From contig CAKRLG010000002.1 of the NCBI GenBank assembly GCA_934359255.1, positions 124,001-188,000 of the forward strand: 64,000 nucleotides of DNA, read 5' to 3'. Shown piece by piece: positions 47,240-55,994 of the stretch. Position 1 is the first letter of the stretch, and each line of letters opens with the position of its first letter. A program made the position numbers and the translations under genes. The DNA comes from an uncultured Ruminococcus sp. (GTDB lineage Bacteria > Bacillota > Clostridia > Lachnospirales > Lachnospiraceae). Under the pieces are notes generated by a model. The model saw nothing but the letters and a program-made list of their open reading frames with translations, had not been told where the DNA came from and ran no database searches.

Positions 47240-49267
47240 ATGAATAAAAAAATGTATTCTCATCCGCTGTCCCTGCGCAGCGTGCAGATCGATGACAGGT
47301 TCTGGAAACAGGAGATGGAACTGGTAAGAACAGAAGTGATCCCGTATCAGTGGGCAGCGTTAAATGATAAAGTGGAGGGCGCAGCACCAAGTTTCGCCAT
47401 GAGAAACTTTAAAGTAGCGGCAAAGAAGAACCGGGAGAGAAGAGAGCTGGGAGATGCTTTTGTGGAGCCGGAGTATACGTTCCGTGGATTCGAGACACTG
47501 CCGGAAGACCCGGAACATCTGGAAGATAAATTCTATGGATTTGTTTTTCAGGACAGTGATTTTTCAAAATGGATCGAGGCGGTGGGATATTCGCTGACTC
47601 AGCATCCGGATCCGGAACTGGAAAAAATCGCAGACGGGGCTATCGACATTGTGTGTGCGGCCCAGCAGGATGACGGATATCTGGATACCTACTATATTAT
47701 CAATGGAAAGAATAAGATTTTTACTAATCTGAAAGATCATCATGAACTGTACTGTATGGGACATCTGATCGAGGGTGCGGTGGCTTATTATGAGGCGACG
47801 GGAAAAGACAAGCTGTTGAAGGCAGCGGCGCGGTTTGCGGATTATGCAGTGGCTCATTTTGGTCCGGAAGAAGGGAAATGCAAGGGATATCCGGGGCATG
47901 AGATTGCAGAGATGGCACTGGTACGTCTCTATGAGGTGACAAAAGAGCCAAAGTATCTGGAATTAAGCAAGTTTTTTATCGATGAGCGTGGAAAACGTCC
48001 TTATTATTTTGATAAGGAGCATCCGGAAGAAGTGAAAAAAGGCCATGAAAATGATCTGCGTTATTTTTATAACCAGGCTCATCTGCCGGTACGCCAGCAG
48101 GATGAAGCGGTAGGTCACGCAGTACGTGCCGTATACCTGTATTCCGGTATGGCTGATATTGCAAGATTGACAGAAGATGAAACCCTGTACAGTTCCTGTG
48201 AAAAGCTCTGGGACAGCATGGCAAATGAAAAGATGTATATTACCGGAGGTATCGGTGGGACTCATATCGGCGAGGCATTTTCTTATCCATATGATCTGCC
48301 AAATGATACTGCATATGCAGAAACCTGTGCTTCCATCGGTCTGGTTTTCTTCGCAAGAAGAATGCTTGAGATCAAGCCGGACGCAAAATATGCCAATGTT
48401 ATGGAGAGAGCTTTGTACAATGGAATCTTAAGTGGAATGGCTCTGGACGGAAAGAGTTTCTTCTATGTAAATCCTCTGGAAGTTTTGCCGGAAGCCAGCC
48501 ACAAAGATGAGAGAAAATTCCATGTAAAACCGGTTCGCCAGAAATGGTTTGGATGTGCATGCTGCCCGCCGAACCTGGCTCGTCTGGTAAGCTCTATCGG
48601 TTCTTATGCATATACAGAGAAAGAGGATACTTTATTTGTACATCTTTATATGGGCAGTGAACTGACCAAAAAGGTGGGAGATAAGGATGCGAATGTAGCA
48701 ATTACTTCGGAACTGCCATGGGATGGAAATGTGGAGATCGCTGTGGAAGCAAAGGATACAGATTTTGTACTGGCGCTTCGTATTCCGGACTGGTGTGGTG
48801 GAAATTATACTGTAGATGGCATTGAGAAGGATGAGATGTCTGAAAAGGACGGTTATCTGTATGTGAAGAAAGGCTGGAGTGAAAAAGATGTTCTGAAACT
48901 TCATTTTTCCATGCCATTGCTTTTGATGGAGGCAGATGAGAAGGTACGTGAGGACGCAGGAAAAGTTGCAGTACTCCGTGGACCGATCGTGTACTGTCTG
49001 GAAGAAGTGGATAATGGTAAGAATCTGCATCTGCTGGAAGTAAATCCGGATGGTAAGTATGAGATCAAGGACGGTGAGATCTGTGGCAATCCGGTGAAGA
49101 TTGTAGAGATGGATGGTTTCCGTGTTGTGGATACAGCGAAAAAGGATGGAGAGCTGTATCATGTGTATAAAAGAAAGGAGAAGGAAGCAGTTGAACTGAA
49201 GTTTGTTCCTTATTATACCTGGGCAAACAGAGGGGAGAATGAGATGATGGTTTGGGTTCGGGTTTAG
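47240..49267 (+). CDS. GH127 beta-L-arabinofuranosidase
   Basis: 675 residues, normal for GH127 (DUF1680). The zinc site and nucleophile match the family: Glu361 and Cys363 in AYAETCAS, Cys441-Cys442 in GCACCPPN, with the same spacing as in HypBA1 (Glu338, Cys340, Cys417, Cys418). No signal peptide, so it acts in the cytosol on arabino-oligosaccharides taken up from plant hydroxyproline-rich glycoproteins. CAGGAGG precedes ATG 47240. It is divergent from the AraC regulator; no transporter is beside it. Confidence 0.92.
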   Translation: MNKKMYSHPLSLRSVQIDDRFWKQEMELVRTEVIPYQWAALNDKVEGAAPSFAMRNFKVAAKKNRERRELGDAFVEPEYTFRGFETLPEDPEHLEDKFYGFVFQDSDFSKWIEAVGYSLTQHPDPELEKIADGAIDIVCAAQQDDGYLDTYYIINGKNKIFTNLKDHHELYCMGHLIEGAVAYYEATGKDKLLKAAARFADYAVAHFGPEEGKCKGYPGHEIAEMALVRLYEVTKEPKYLELSKFFIDERGKRPYYFDKEHPEEVKKGHENDLRYFYNQAHLPVRQQDEAVGHAVRAVYLYSGMADIARLTEDETLYSSCEKLWDSMANEKMYITGGIGGTHIGEAFSYPYDLPNDTAYAETCASIGLVFFARRMLEIKPDAKYANVMERALYNGILSGMALDGKSFFYVNPLEVLPEASHKDERKFHVKPVRQKWFGCACCPPNLARLVSSIGSYAYTEKEDTLFVHLYMGSELTKKVGDKDANVAITSELPWDGNVEIAVEAKDTDFVLALRIPDWCGGNYTVDGIEKDEMSEKDGYLYVKKGWSEKDVLKLHFSMPLLLMEADEKVREDAGKVAVLRGPIVYCLEEVDNGKNLHLLEVNPDGKYEIKDGEICGNPVKIVEMDGFRVVDTAKKDGELYHVYKRKEKEAVELKFVPYYTWANRGENEMMVWVRV

Positions 49268-49304
49268 GAACTCTTTGAAAATGTTGGGTTAGTCTAAGGA
49301 GGAC

Positions 49305-49488
49305 GAACCGGAGCCGCCCCTGGTGGGACTGACAACCGCTGGTAACGCAAAGCTGAGCTAGTCACCAACTTCGACTATGTTCACGAGGGTCAGCGGACCC
49401 TCGCGAAAGTCTACGTAGGTGCCGGATCTCATCTTCGCTAAAGGCACCAGCAAAAGGCTGCCAGTCCCGCCAGGGGCGGCTCCGGTTC
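49305..49488. repeat. 184-base foldback element after the GH127 gene
   Basis: Arms of 27 bases (49305-49331 and 49462-49488, starting GAACCGGAGCCGCCCC) match at 26 positions, the odd one a G-U pair. Inside are a perfect hairpin CGAGGGTC/GACCCTCG (49384-49403) and a GTGCC/GGCAC pair. It is far more GC-rich than its surroundings, has no ribosome site and no U-run. It could be a MITE or a structured RNA; an open frame on its reverse strand is a by-product of the foldback. Confidence 0.75.
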
Positions 49489-49575
49489 TGTGTTTTGGCA
49501 GAAGGCGATAAGTTGATCAGTGTATACCTCTTACCACCTTCTTGCCGTCGGTCAGGTGAATTTTCGGACAAGAAC

Positions 49576-49603
49576 TTGACATCTTTTGGTTCTTTGTTAT
49601 ACT
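49576..49603 (+). promoter_or_regulatory. Sigma-A promoter of the corrinoid uptake operon
   Basis: Consensus TTGACA (49576-49581), 16-base spacer, TATACT (49598-49603). Transcription would start near 49610, just before the riboswitch. Confidence 0.82.
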
Positions 49604-49623
49604 AGGCTTTGACAGAGTTTTCC

Positions 49624-49815
49624 AGTGCCTCAAAGCGATTGTAGTTGCGAGGATAATAGGGAATCAGGTGAGAGTCCTGAGCGATCCGGTCACTGTAAGC
49701 AGGGAGTGATGTCATACGCCGGAGGTTTTTCGAAGGCATCCATTGCGTGGGAGATCCATGTGAGAAGGTTTGACAAAGCGTTGATCTGTAAGTCAGGAAA
49801 CCTGCTGGGAGAGTT
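49624..49815 (+). ncRNA. Cobalamin riboswitch
   Basis: The core blocks appear in order: GTGCCTC, AATAGGGAATCAGGTGAGAG, TCCTGAGCGATCCGGTCACTG (read with TAAGC after it), and the B12 box AGTCAGGAAACCTGCTGG at 49791-49808. These match the conserved adenosylcobalamin aptamer (GGGAA, GGTG, ACTGTAA, B12 box). It is placed between a good promoter and a terminator, 335 bases before the first gene of an uptake operon. Confidence 0.9.
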
Positions 49816-49892
49816 GGTGAAGAGCTTCCGAAGAAAGCAGAACTCCAAAAGATGGGAAAGCAGTGGTAGGTTAATCTGTTGTTTCAGTCTGA

Positions 49893-49957
49893 AGACATTT
49901 TTGTCTGTAGTTGTATCTGATTCTTGCGAAAGAAGGGTATGGCTGCAGACTTTTTTT
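49893..49957 (+). terminator. Riboswitch terminator with competing antiterminator
   Basis: GTCTGTAG (49903-49910) pairs with CTGCAGAC (49943-49950), with an inner TTCTT-GCGA-AAGAA hairpin, followed by seven T (49951-49957). An alternative hairpin AGACA-TTTT-TGTCT (49893-49906) uses the same GTCT bases and would prevent the terminator. This is the expected switch for repression by bound cobalamin. Confidence 0.82.
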
Positions 49958-49968
49958 GTGGAAAATGG

Positions 49969-50008
49969 GTAACTGTTCAATATCATTATGAGTGAAATGA
50001 ACAGCTAC
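49969..50008. repeat. Dispersed palindrome, copy 2 (variant)
   Basis: GTAACTGTTCA (49969-49979) and TGAACAGCTAC (49998-50008) pair with one mismatch. The ends resemble those of the copies at 41501, 60429 and 61224. Confidence 0.45.
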
Positions 50009-50067
50009 AACATTGTTTCCAGGCCAGAATTCCTCAGGGATTATGCTATGCTATGTGTATCTTTTTT

Positions 50068-50081
50068 TGAAAGCGCTTTGA
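50068..50081 (+). promoter_or_regulatory. Possible cre (CcpA) site in the operon leader
   Basis: TGAAAGCGCTTTGA differs at one base from the ideal symmetric cre TGAAAGCGCTTTCA. It lies between the riboswitch terminator and the first gene, where bound CcpA could block elongation. Confidence 0.45.
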
Positions 50082-50149
50082 CGGACAGTTTTGCGGTCTT
50101 TTCTCTGTTGACCGTGGCAGACAATATGTCGAAAGAAAGGAAATGTGAG

Positions 50150-53100
50150 ATGAAAGGAACAGGAAAGAGAATTCTCTCCGTATCCCTGTCTGTTATGATG
50201 GCATTAGGTATGCCGTCAGGAACATTTGCAGCGACTCCTGATGAAGCTGCAGCAGGACAGGTAAGCGAAGCAGAAGTTCCGGCAGCAGAACCGGAGGTAA
50301 CACAGGAAGTCAGTCAGCAGGCCACAGAGGAGCCAAAGACTGAGGGGAATGTTGAAAAAGAAGAAAATGAAGAACAGAAGGCTGATGCAAAGAAGGAGCA
50401 GGAGAGTGTGACAGAACCGACTGCGGAACCAGCTACACAGCCGGAAAAAGTTAAAAATAATGAGAATACAAATGCCGAAACCAATCCGGAGAAAGAACTG
50501 CCGGATGTACAGGTGACGAAGGCAGAACTGGTTGAGACAAAAGAGGAATGTCTGGTTACAGTTTATACAGACAGTGACGTTTATGATCAGTTATATATTG
50601 GAAAGAAAGAAGATACAGAGAAAACACCGGTGATCGCCGGGGAGAAGGATCTGAACGGAAAGTATAAGTTTCGGTTTGCAGTCAGCGAGGAAAAGCTGGG
50701 AAGTAAGCTGCAGATCGTTCCGGGGATAAAAGAATCCGGAGCGTGGTATACAAAACAGGATCTGTTCTGTCAAGTTCCGGAGAGAACACAGAAGGAAGAT
50801 GCTGCAAAACCATCAGAAAAACCGGCGCCATCAGAGGCACCGAGTACAGAACCTGTAGTTTCAACCATTCCCAGTGTGCCTGACATGGCATCACCAAATA
50901 CAGAGAAATCACAGGTGATCAAAGAGGATGGTACAGAATTTAAAATGTTCAAAGTATCCTCATTTGAAGCAAAAACAGTAAGAAACAAGATTGAATTATC
51001 ATTAAAAACAAAAAATGTATCTTTTGATAAGATATATTTTGGAATGAATGCAGATGCAGAAAAAACATCGACTATTAATGGTACCTGGACAGAAACAGAA
51101 CAGGAGTGGCAGTTTCAGTTCAATGTCGATAGAAACAAGTCAGGGAAAGCCATTCCTATAGTTTTAGGAAAGAAAGATGGCACCTGGTTTAGCAAATATC
51201 AGTTGTATTTAACAATTCCAGAAGAAGTAATGGATTCGCCGAATGTAACGAAGTCCCAGGTGATCAAAGAGGATGGTACAGAATTCAAAATGTTCAAGAT
51301 ATCCTCAGCAGAAGTAAAATCTACAGAAAACACGATGGAATTAACAGTAAAGACGGCTAATAGTTCTTTTGATAAACTTTATTTTGGATGGAATGAAGAT
51401 ACAGAAAAAAACCCGACAGTCAATGGAACTTTGACAGGGAAAGAGTGGACTTTTCATTTTTCTGTTGATAAGAAAAAAGCAGGAAAAGCTATTCCTGTAG
51501 TTCTGGGAAAGCCGGATGGAACCTGGTTTAATAAATATCAGTTATTTCTGACGATTCCAGAGGTAAAAAATAATGGTGAGACAGAAGTACCGACAACACC
51601 TGTAACACCTACAAAGCCTGTGCCTTCTACTACACCATCTCAATCAACACGTCCTGCAGGTGTTCCGGCGGATGGTGTTTATACAACGACTACTTCTACT
51701 GGAGCAGAGATGTTCCGTGTAGTGGAAACTATATTAACGGTAAAAAATAGAAAAATGAGTGCAGAAATCACTTTAAGTGGAACCGGATATGATTATCTGT
51801 ACATGGGAACTGCAGCAGAAGCAGCTGGCAATCAGAGTCAGTGGATTGGATTTAAAGATGAGGAAAAATCCTATATTGAAAACGGTGAAGAAAAAACCGG
51901 TAGAAGCTATATCATTCCAATTTCAACACTGGACACTCCAATAGCTATGGCATCCCATTCAGTGAAAAGAGATAGATGGTATGACAGAAGCATTACAGTA
52001 AGTTCCAAAAATCTGAAAAAATTATCTTCGGATGAAGCAGGAAGCAACGGAGGAGTAAATACAAATCCAGCACCGACTTCAGATCCAACCCCAACGAAAG
52101 ATTCTGTAAAGGACAAAACCCCGGCGGAAGAATCCAAGTCAGAGTCCGATACCAGCGGATCCACCAGTCAGGTAAACAGCAAAACAAAGCTGAAAGACGG
52201 TGTTTATACTCCGGACAAATTCACCTGGTCCGGTGGTACAGGAAAGGTAAGTATTACCTGCGATAAAGTAACCATCAAAAACGGTCAGGCTCTGGCAACT
52301 ATCGCATTCAGCAGCTCGGCATACCAGTATGTAAAAGCAAACGGAAAGAAATATTTCCCTACCCACACCGGCGGAAAGTCCATTTTTGTAATCCCGGTGG
52401 AATTAAATAAAAATAATAAGATCATTGGTATGACCACCAAGATGAGTACAGCTCATGAGATTGAGTACAGCATTATGGTCTACCTGGCAGCGGCTGACGG
52501 AGACGGAAGTGGTGCAGCAGCTGGAGACGGCAACGGCACGAATTTTGGAAGTAAGGATAAGCTGGATGAGAAGGCACCGGATATTATTGGTCTGAAATAC
52601 AAATCTGAGACAAAGCTGGACTATGCCAACTATTTTAAAATCTATCATTACGACGATGACATAACTCTTCTGGAGATCGATCTGTCCAAGGATACCGATA
52701 AGGATCCGGAGAAGCTGGAAAAGGATGCACAAGACAAGGACACAGTTGATACAGATAACAAAAAGGACACCAAGAAAACCAGTAAGAGTGGCAAAAAGAA
52801 AGTTGCTAAGATTACTATCAAGAGAAACGATGAGGAAAAGAAGACCGCAGACACTCAGAGCGTAGCTTATAACGATGAGGGAGAGGCAGCAGTACAGACC
52901 CAGGAAGAGATCACAGCGGATCTGTATAAGGCAAAGGTTGTAAAATATCTTATCGTTCCGGAAGATTCCGATGCAGAACTGCCGGTAGGTATCGAAAAAG
53001 AAATGATTGTTGTAAAACTGCCTATCAAGCATGCTTATGTGGATTCTGAAGAGTCTATCGATACTCTGGAAACTCTGAAACTCCTGAAAAAGGTCAAAGC

Positions 53101-53539
53101 AGTAGGATTTGACCAGGATGAGACGGATATCGATGCAGTCAATAAAGGCCTGGAAGAGGAAAAAATGGTATATGCAGGGGCAGCCGATGATCTGAAATTC
53201 CGGGAACTGGTAAAGAATAAGATTGATTTTGCAATCGTTTCTTCCGAGGTTCTGCCGGGAAGCAAAACAGCAGAAGATGCCAAAGAAAAAGACAGCGATA
53301 CAGACAGCAAAAAAACAGCGGACAGTTCCGATGAAAATGAGGAAGAAGCAGTGCTGGATCAGCTGGCAGACAATTTTGCAACCCTTGGTATTCCTATGCT
53401 GATCGACCGATCTGCCGATGAAGAATCCGATCTGGGTAAAGCAGAGTGGCTGAAAGTATATGGCGCATTCTTCGGATGCAGCGACAAGACAGATAAACTG
53501 TATGCCAAAGCAGTTAAAGCTGCCAAAAGCAAAAAATAA
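50150..53539 (+). CDS. Secreted repeat protein with half of a corrinoid-binding-protein fold
   Basis: 1129 residues. Signal peptide 1-27 (SVSLSVMMALGMPSGTFA), Glu/Thr-rich linker to about 120, then about five beta-rich modules near 121-212, 255-358, 371-470, 503-622 and 680-780. Modules 2 and 3 share the opening VIKEDGTEFKMFK; 4 and 5 open with DGVYT, reminiscent of NEAT-like surface domains. From about 809 to the end the chain follows the N-terminal lobe of the next gene's substrate-binding protein (KLDYANYFKIYHYDDD; IPMLIDRSADEESDLGKAEW; LKVYGAFF) and stops where the second lobe would begin. No LPXTG or lipobox. ATG 50150 after AGAAAGG. Probably binds corrinoid outside the membrane and passes it on. 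Confidence 0.8.
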   Translation: MKGTGKRILSVSLSVMMALGMPSGTFAATPDEAAAGQVSEAEVPAAEPEVTQEVSQQATEEPKTEGNVEKEENEEQKADAKKEQESVTEPTAEPATQPEKVKNNENTNAETNPEKELPDVQVTKAELVETKEECLVTVYTDSDVYDQLYIGKKEDTEKTPVIAGEKDLNGKYKFRFAVSEEKLGSKLQIVPGIKESGAWYTKQDLFCQVPERTQKEDAAKPSEKPAPSEAPSTEPVVSTIPSVPDMASPNTEKSQVIKEDGTEFKMFKVSSFEAKTVRNKIELSLKTKNVSFDKIYFGMNADAEKTSTINGTWTETEQEWQFQFNVDRNKSGKAIPIVLGKKDGTWFSKYQLYLTIPEEVMDSPNVTKSQVIKEDGTEFKMFKISSAEVKSTENTMELTVKTANSSFDKLYFGWNEDTEKNPTVNGTLTGKEWTFHFSVDKKKAGKAIPVVLGKPDGTWFNKYQLFLTIPEVKNNGETEVPTTPVTPTKPVPSTTPSQSTRPAGVPADGVYTTTTSTGAEMFRVVETILTVKNRKMSAEITLSGTGYDYLYMGTAAEAAGNQSQWIGFKDEEKSYIENGEEKTGRSYIIPISTLDTPIAMASHSVKRDRWYDRSITVSSKNLKKLSSDEAGSNGGVNTNPAPTSDPTPTKDSVKDKTPAEESKSESDTSGSTSQVNSKTKLKDGVYTPDKFTWSGGTGKVSITCDKVTIKNGQALATIAFSSSAYQYVKANGKKYFPTHTGGKSIFVIPVELNKNNKIIGMTTKMSTAHEIEYSIMVYLAAADGDGSGAAAGDGNGTNFGSKDKLDEKAPDIIGLKYKSETKLDYANYFKIYHYDDDITLLEIDLSKDTDKDPEKLEKDAQDKDTVDTDNKKDTKKTSKSGKKKVAKITIKRNDEEKKTADTQSVAYNDEGEAAVQTQEEITADLYKAKVVKYLIVPEDSDAELPVGIEKEMIVVKLPIKHAYVDSEESIDTLETLKLLKKVKAVGFDQDETDIDAVNKGLEEEKMVYAGAADDLKFRELVKNKIDFAIVSSEVLPGSKTAEDAKEKDSDTDSKKTADSSDENEEEAVLDQLADNFATLGIPMLIDRSADEESDLGKAEWLKVYGAFFGCSDKTDKLYAKAVKAAKSKK
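50914..51560 (+). repeat. Two near-identical coding repeats (modules 2 and 3)
   Basis: The DNA near 50912-50950 and again near 51261-51297 is almost identical (both encode VIKEDGTEFKMFK), about 349 bases apart, and similarity continues through each module to LTIPE. This points to a fairly recent tandem duplication. Confidence 0.7.
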
Positions 53540-53603
53540 GGATTGTCGTATTCGTTAACAGATACAGAACAGTTACAGACGAAAAAACAAACGGGGAAAA
53601 AGA

Positions 53604-54917
53604 ATGAAGAAAAATATTTATCAAAAATGCAGCCGGATGACGGCAGTATTCCTTGCAGCTGCCATGTTGCTTACCGGCTGTGGCGGCAGTGGGGATACCC
53701 CAACTGCTTCTGAGAAAGCAGAGAGTACCACTCAGGAAAGCACGGATACAACGAAAGAAATCGATTCTGCAGACGCAAAAAAAGATACAGAAAAGCAGCA
53801 GGATGCAGAACAGAAAGAGGAATCCGGCGATACAGCTTCTTATCTGACAGATGCATCCGATGCGCCAGATGTGGCAGGGCTTACCTGTCAGGGAAAACTG
53901 AAACTGGAGTACGCAGATTGTTTTGATGTGTATTATTATGAAGAAGATTATCAGCTCATCGATGTGCATGACAGTGCTCAATACCTTCTGGTGCCTGAAG
54001 GAGCAGAGGCTCCCGATGGCCTGGACGAGAGCATCATCGTGCTGCAGAAACCATTGGATAAGATTTATCTGGCAGCCAGCTCCACCATGGCTCTTTTTAG
54101 AGCTCTGGATTCCCTTGACAACATCAAGATGAGTGGAATCGACGCTTCCGGCTGGTATATCGAAGAGGCCAAACAGGCTATGGAAGACGGGAAGATCCAG
54201 TTTGCAGGAAAATACAGCGAGCCGGATTATGAGATGCTGGTGGATCAGGATTGCGATGTGGCTATTGAATCCACTATGATCCTCCACACACCGAAAGTAC
54301 AGGAGATGATCGAAGATCTGGATATTCCGGTATTTATCGATCGTTCCAGTTATGAGACACACCCACTCGGAAGAACGGAATGGATCAAACTTTACGGCGC
54401 GATGATGGATAAGGAAGAAGAGGCCTATAGTTTCTTTGATGAACAGGCCAAAGTAATCGGTGATCTGAAAGACTTTAAAAATACAGAGAAAACTGTGGCA
54501 TTTTTCTTTGTAAGTACCGACGGTTCTATCGTAGTGAGAAGAACCCAGGATTATATTCCAAGCATGATCGAGCTGGCAGGTGGAAGATATGTATTCCAGG
54601 ATCTGGACAGTGCGGAGACAACCAGTGCTTCTGTATCCATGAGCATGGAGGAATTTTATGCAGCCGCAGCAGACGCAGATTATCTGGTATACAATGCCAC
54701 GATTGACAATCCCATCCAGTCTGTAGACGAACTGGTTGCAAAGAACGAATTGTTTGAAGACTTCAAAGCTGTTCAGGAAGGCAATGTATGGTGCGTAGGA
54801 AAATATATGTATCAGGCAACGGATATCGTTGGCCAGCTGATCACAGATTTTCATCTGATGTTAACCGACGGAGATGAGAAAGACATGACATTCCTTACTA
54901 AAGTAAGTGATAAGTAA
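53604..54917 (+). CDS. Corrinoid ABC transporter substrate-binding lipoprotein (BtuF-like)
   Basis: 437 residues with lipobox LLTGC (Cys26), a Thr/Lys/Glu-rich linker to about 75 and a two-lobed PF01497-type binding domain (LVPEGAEAPDGLDESIIVLQ; IPVFIDRSSYETHPLGRTEW; YIPSMIELAGGRYVFQDLDS). The family binds iron-siderophores, heme or cobalamin; the riboswitch upstream makes corrinoid most likely. It follows the repeat protein by 64 bases; ACGGGG precedes ATG 53604. Its first lobe is the parent of the half-domain in the upstream protein. Confidence 0.86.
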   Translation: MKKNIYQKCSRMTAVFLAAAMLLTGCGGSGDTPTASEKAESTTQESTDTTKEIDSADAKKDTEKQQDAEQKEESGDTASYLTDASDAPDVAGLTCQGKLKLEYADCFDVYYYEEDYQLIDVHDSAQYLLVPEGAEAPDGLDESIIVLQKPLDKIYLAASSTMALFRALDSLDNIKMSGIDASGWYIEEAKQAMEDGKIQFAGKYSEPDYEMLVDQDCDVAIESTMILHTPKVQEMIEDLDIPVFIDRSSYETHPLGRTEWIKLYGAMMDKEEEAYSFFDEQAKVIGDLKDFKNTEKTVAFFFVSTDGSIVVRRTQDYIPSMIELAGGRYVFQDLDSAETTSASVSMSMEEFYAAAADADYLVYNATIDNPIQSVDELVAKNELFEDFKAVQEGNVWCVGKYMYQATDIVGQLITDFHLMLTDGDEKDMTFLTKVSDK

Positions 54918-54928
54918 CAGGAGAAATC

Positions 54929-55993
54929 ATGAAAAAACGAAAAGAAGCCCTTCAGGGGGCAACTGATTTTCATTATGAAAATTTTCTGCGCAGAAGCCGG
55001 TATACATCGGTATTTCTCATACTGCTGGCGGCATTCTGCGTGATCACTGTGTTGAATATCAATACCGGAAATGTGGATATCTCTATCCCAAAGATCTTAA
55101 AGATCATTTTTCTTCGGGAAGGAAATAAGATGGAATATAACATTATCTGGAAGATCCGTCTGCCAAGAATTCTGATGGCAGCTATCCTTGGGGGCGCACT
55201 TTCTCTTTCCGGATTTTTGCTGCAGACCTTCTTTGAAAATCCCATTGCAGGTCCCTTTGTTCTCGGTATTTCCTCCGGAGCCAAGATGGTGGTAGCTCTG
55301 GCGATGATTTATTTTCTGGGACGGTTTCAGGTGGTATCTTCTTATACGCTGATCATAGCAGCTTTTATCGGTTCTCTGATTGCTACCGGATTCATCCTTT
55401 TGGTGTCCAGACGGATCAATCATATGGCAACCCTGTTAGTAGCAGGTATCATGATCGGTTATATCTGTTCAGCGGTTACGGATTTTGTGGTGACTTTTGC
55501 AGAGGACTCAGATATAGTCAATCTGCACGGATGGAGCCAGGGAAGCTTTTCCGGTATGAACTGGAGTAATGTGAAAGTGGCGGCAGTTGTCATCGGGGTG
55601 ACGATCCTTATTACATTTTTCATGTCCAAGCCCATCGGAGCCTATCAGCTGGGAGAAGCCTATGCCCAGAGTATGGGGGTAAATATTCGCTTTTTCAGGA
55701 TTATGCTGATACTGACTTCCAGTGTGCTTTCCGCATGTGTGACCGCATTTGCCGGACCGATTTCTTTCGTGGGAATCGCTGTTCCCTATCTGGTAAAGAG
55801 AAGTCTGGGAACTTCCCGGCCACTGATCGTCATTCCGGCCACATTTTTGGGTGGCGGTGTTTTCTGTATGATGTGTGACCTGATCGCACGTATGGCATTC
55901 GCACCGCTGGAACTGAATATCAGTACCGTGACTTCTATATTTGGTGCGCCGGTGGTTATTTTCATGATGCTGCACCGGAAGAAAGGAAACTGA
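54929..55993 (+). CDS. BtuC/FecCD-type ABC permease
   Basis: 354 residues with about ten membrane helices. Family segments are intact: IWKIRLPRILMAAILGGALS, NPIAGPFVLGISSGAKMVVA, AFAGPISFVGIAVPYLVKRS. It forms the channel with a second copy and takes substrate from the lipoprotein encoded upstream. AGGAG precedes ATG 54929, 11 bases after that gene. Confidence 0.92.
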   Translation: MKKRKEALQGATDFHYENFLRRSRYTSVFLILLAAFCVITVLNINTGNVDISIPKILKIIFLREGNKMEYNIIWKIRLPRILMAAILGGALSLSGFLLQTFFENPIAGPFVLGISSGAKMVVALAMIYFLGRFQVVSSYTLIIAAFIGSLIATGFILLVSRRINHMATLLVAGIMIGYICSAVTDFVVTFAEDSDIVNLHGWSQGSFSGMNWSNVKVAAVVIGVTILITFFMSKPIGAYQLGEAYAQSMGVNIRFFRIMLILTSSVLSACVTAFAGPISFVGIAVPYLVKRSLGTSRPLIVIPATFLGGGVFCMMCDLIARMAFAPLELNISTVTSIFGAPVVIFMMLHRKKGN

Positions 55994-55994
55994 C

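Noticed and set aside
49362..49571. Reverse-strand frame of 69 codons in the foldback element.
   Set aside because: It arises from the inverted repeat, has no ribosome site and no recognisable product.
53514..54854. Reverse-strand open frame of 446 codons opposite the substrate-binding protein gene.
   Set aside because: Antisense to a complete lipoprotein gene with a lipobox and ribosome site; Cys, His and Phe-rich composition and no family support.
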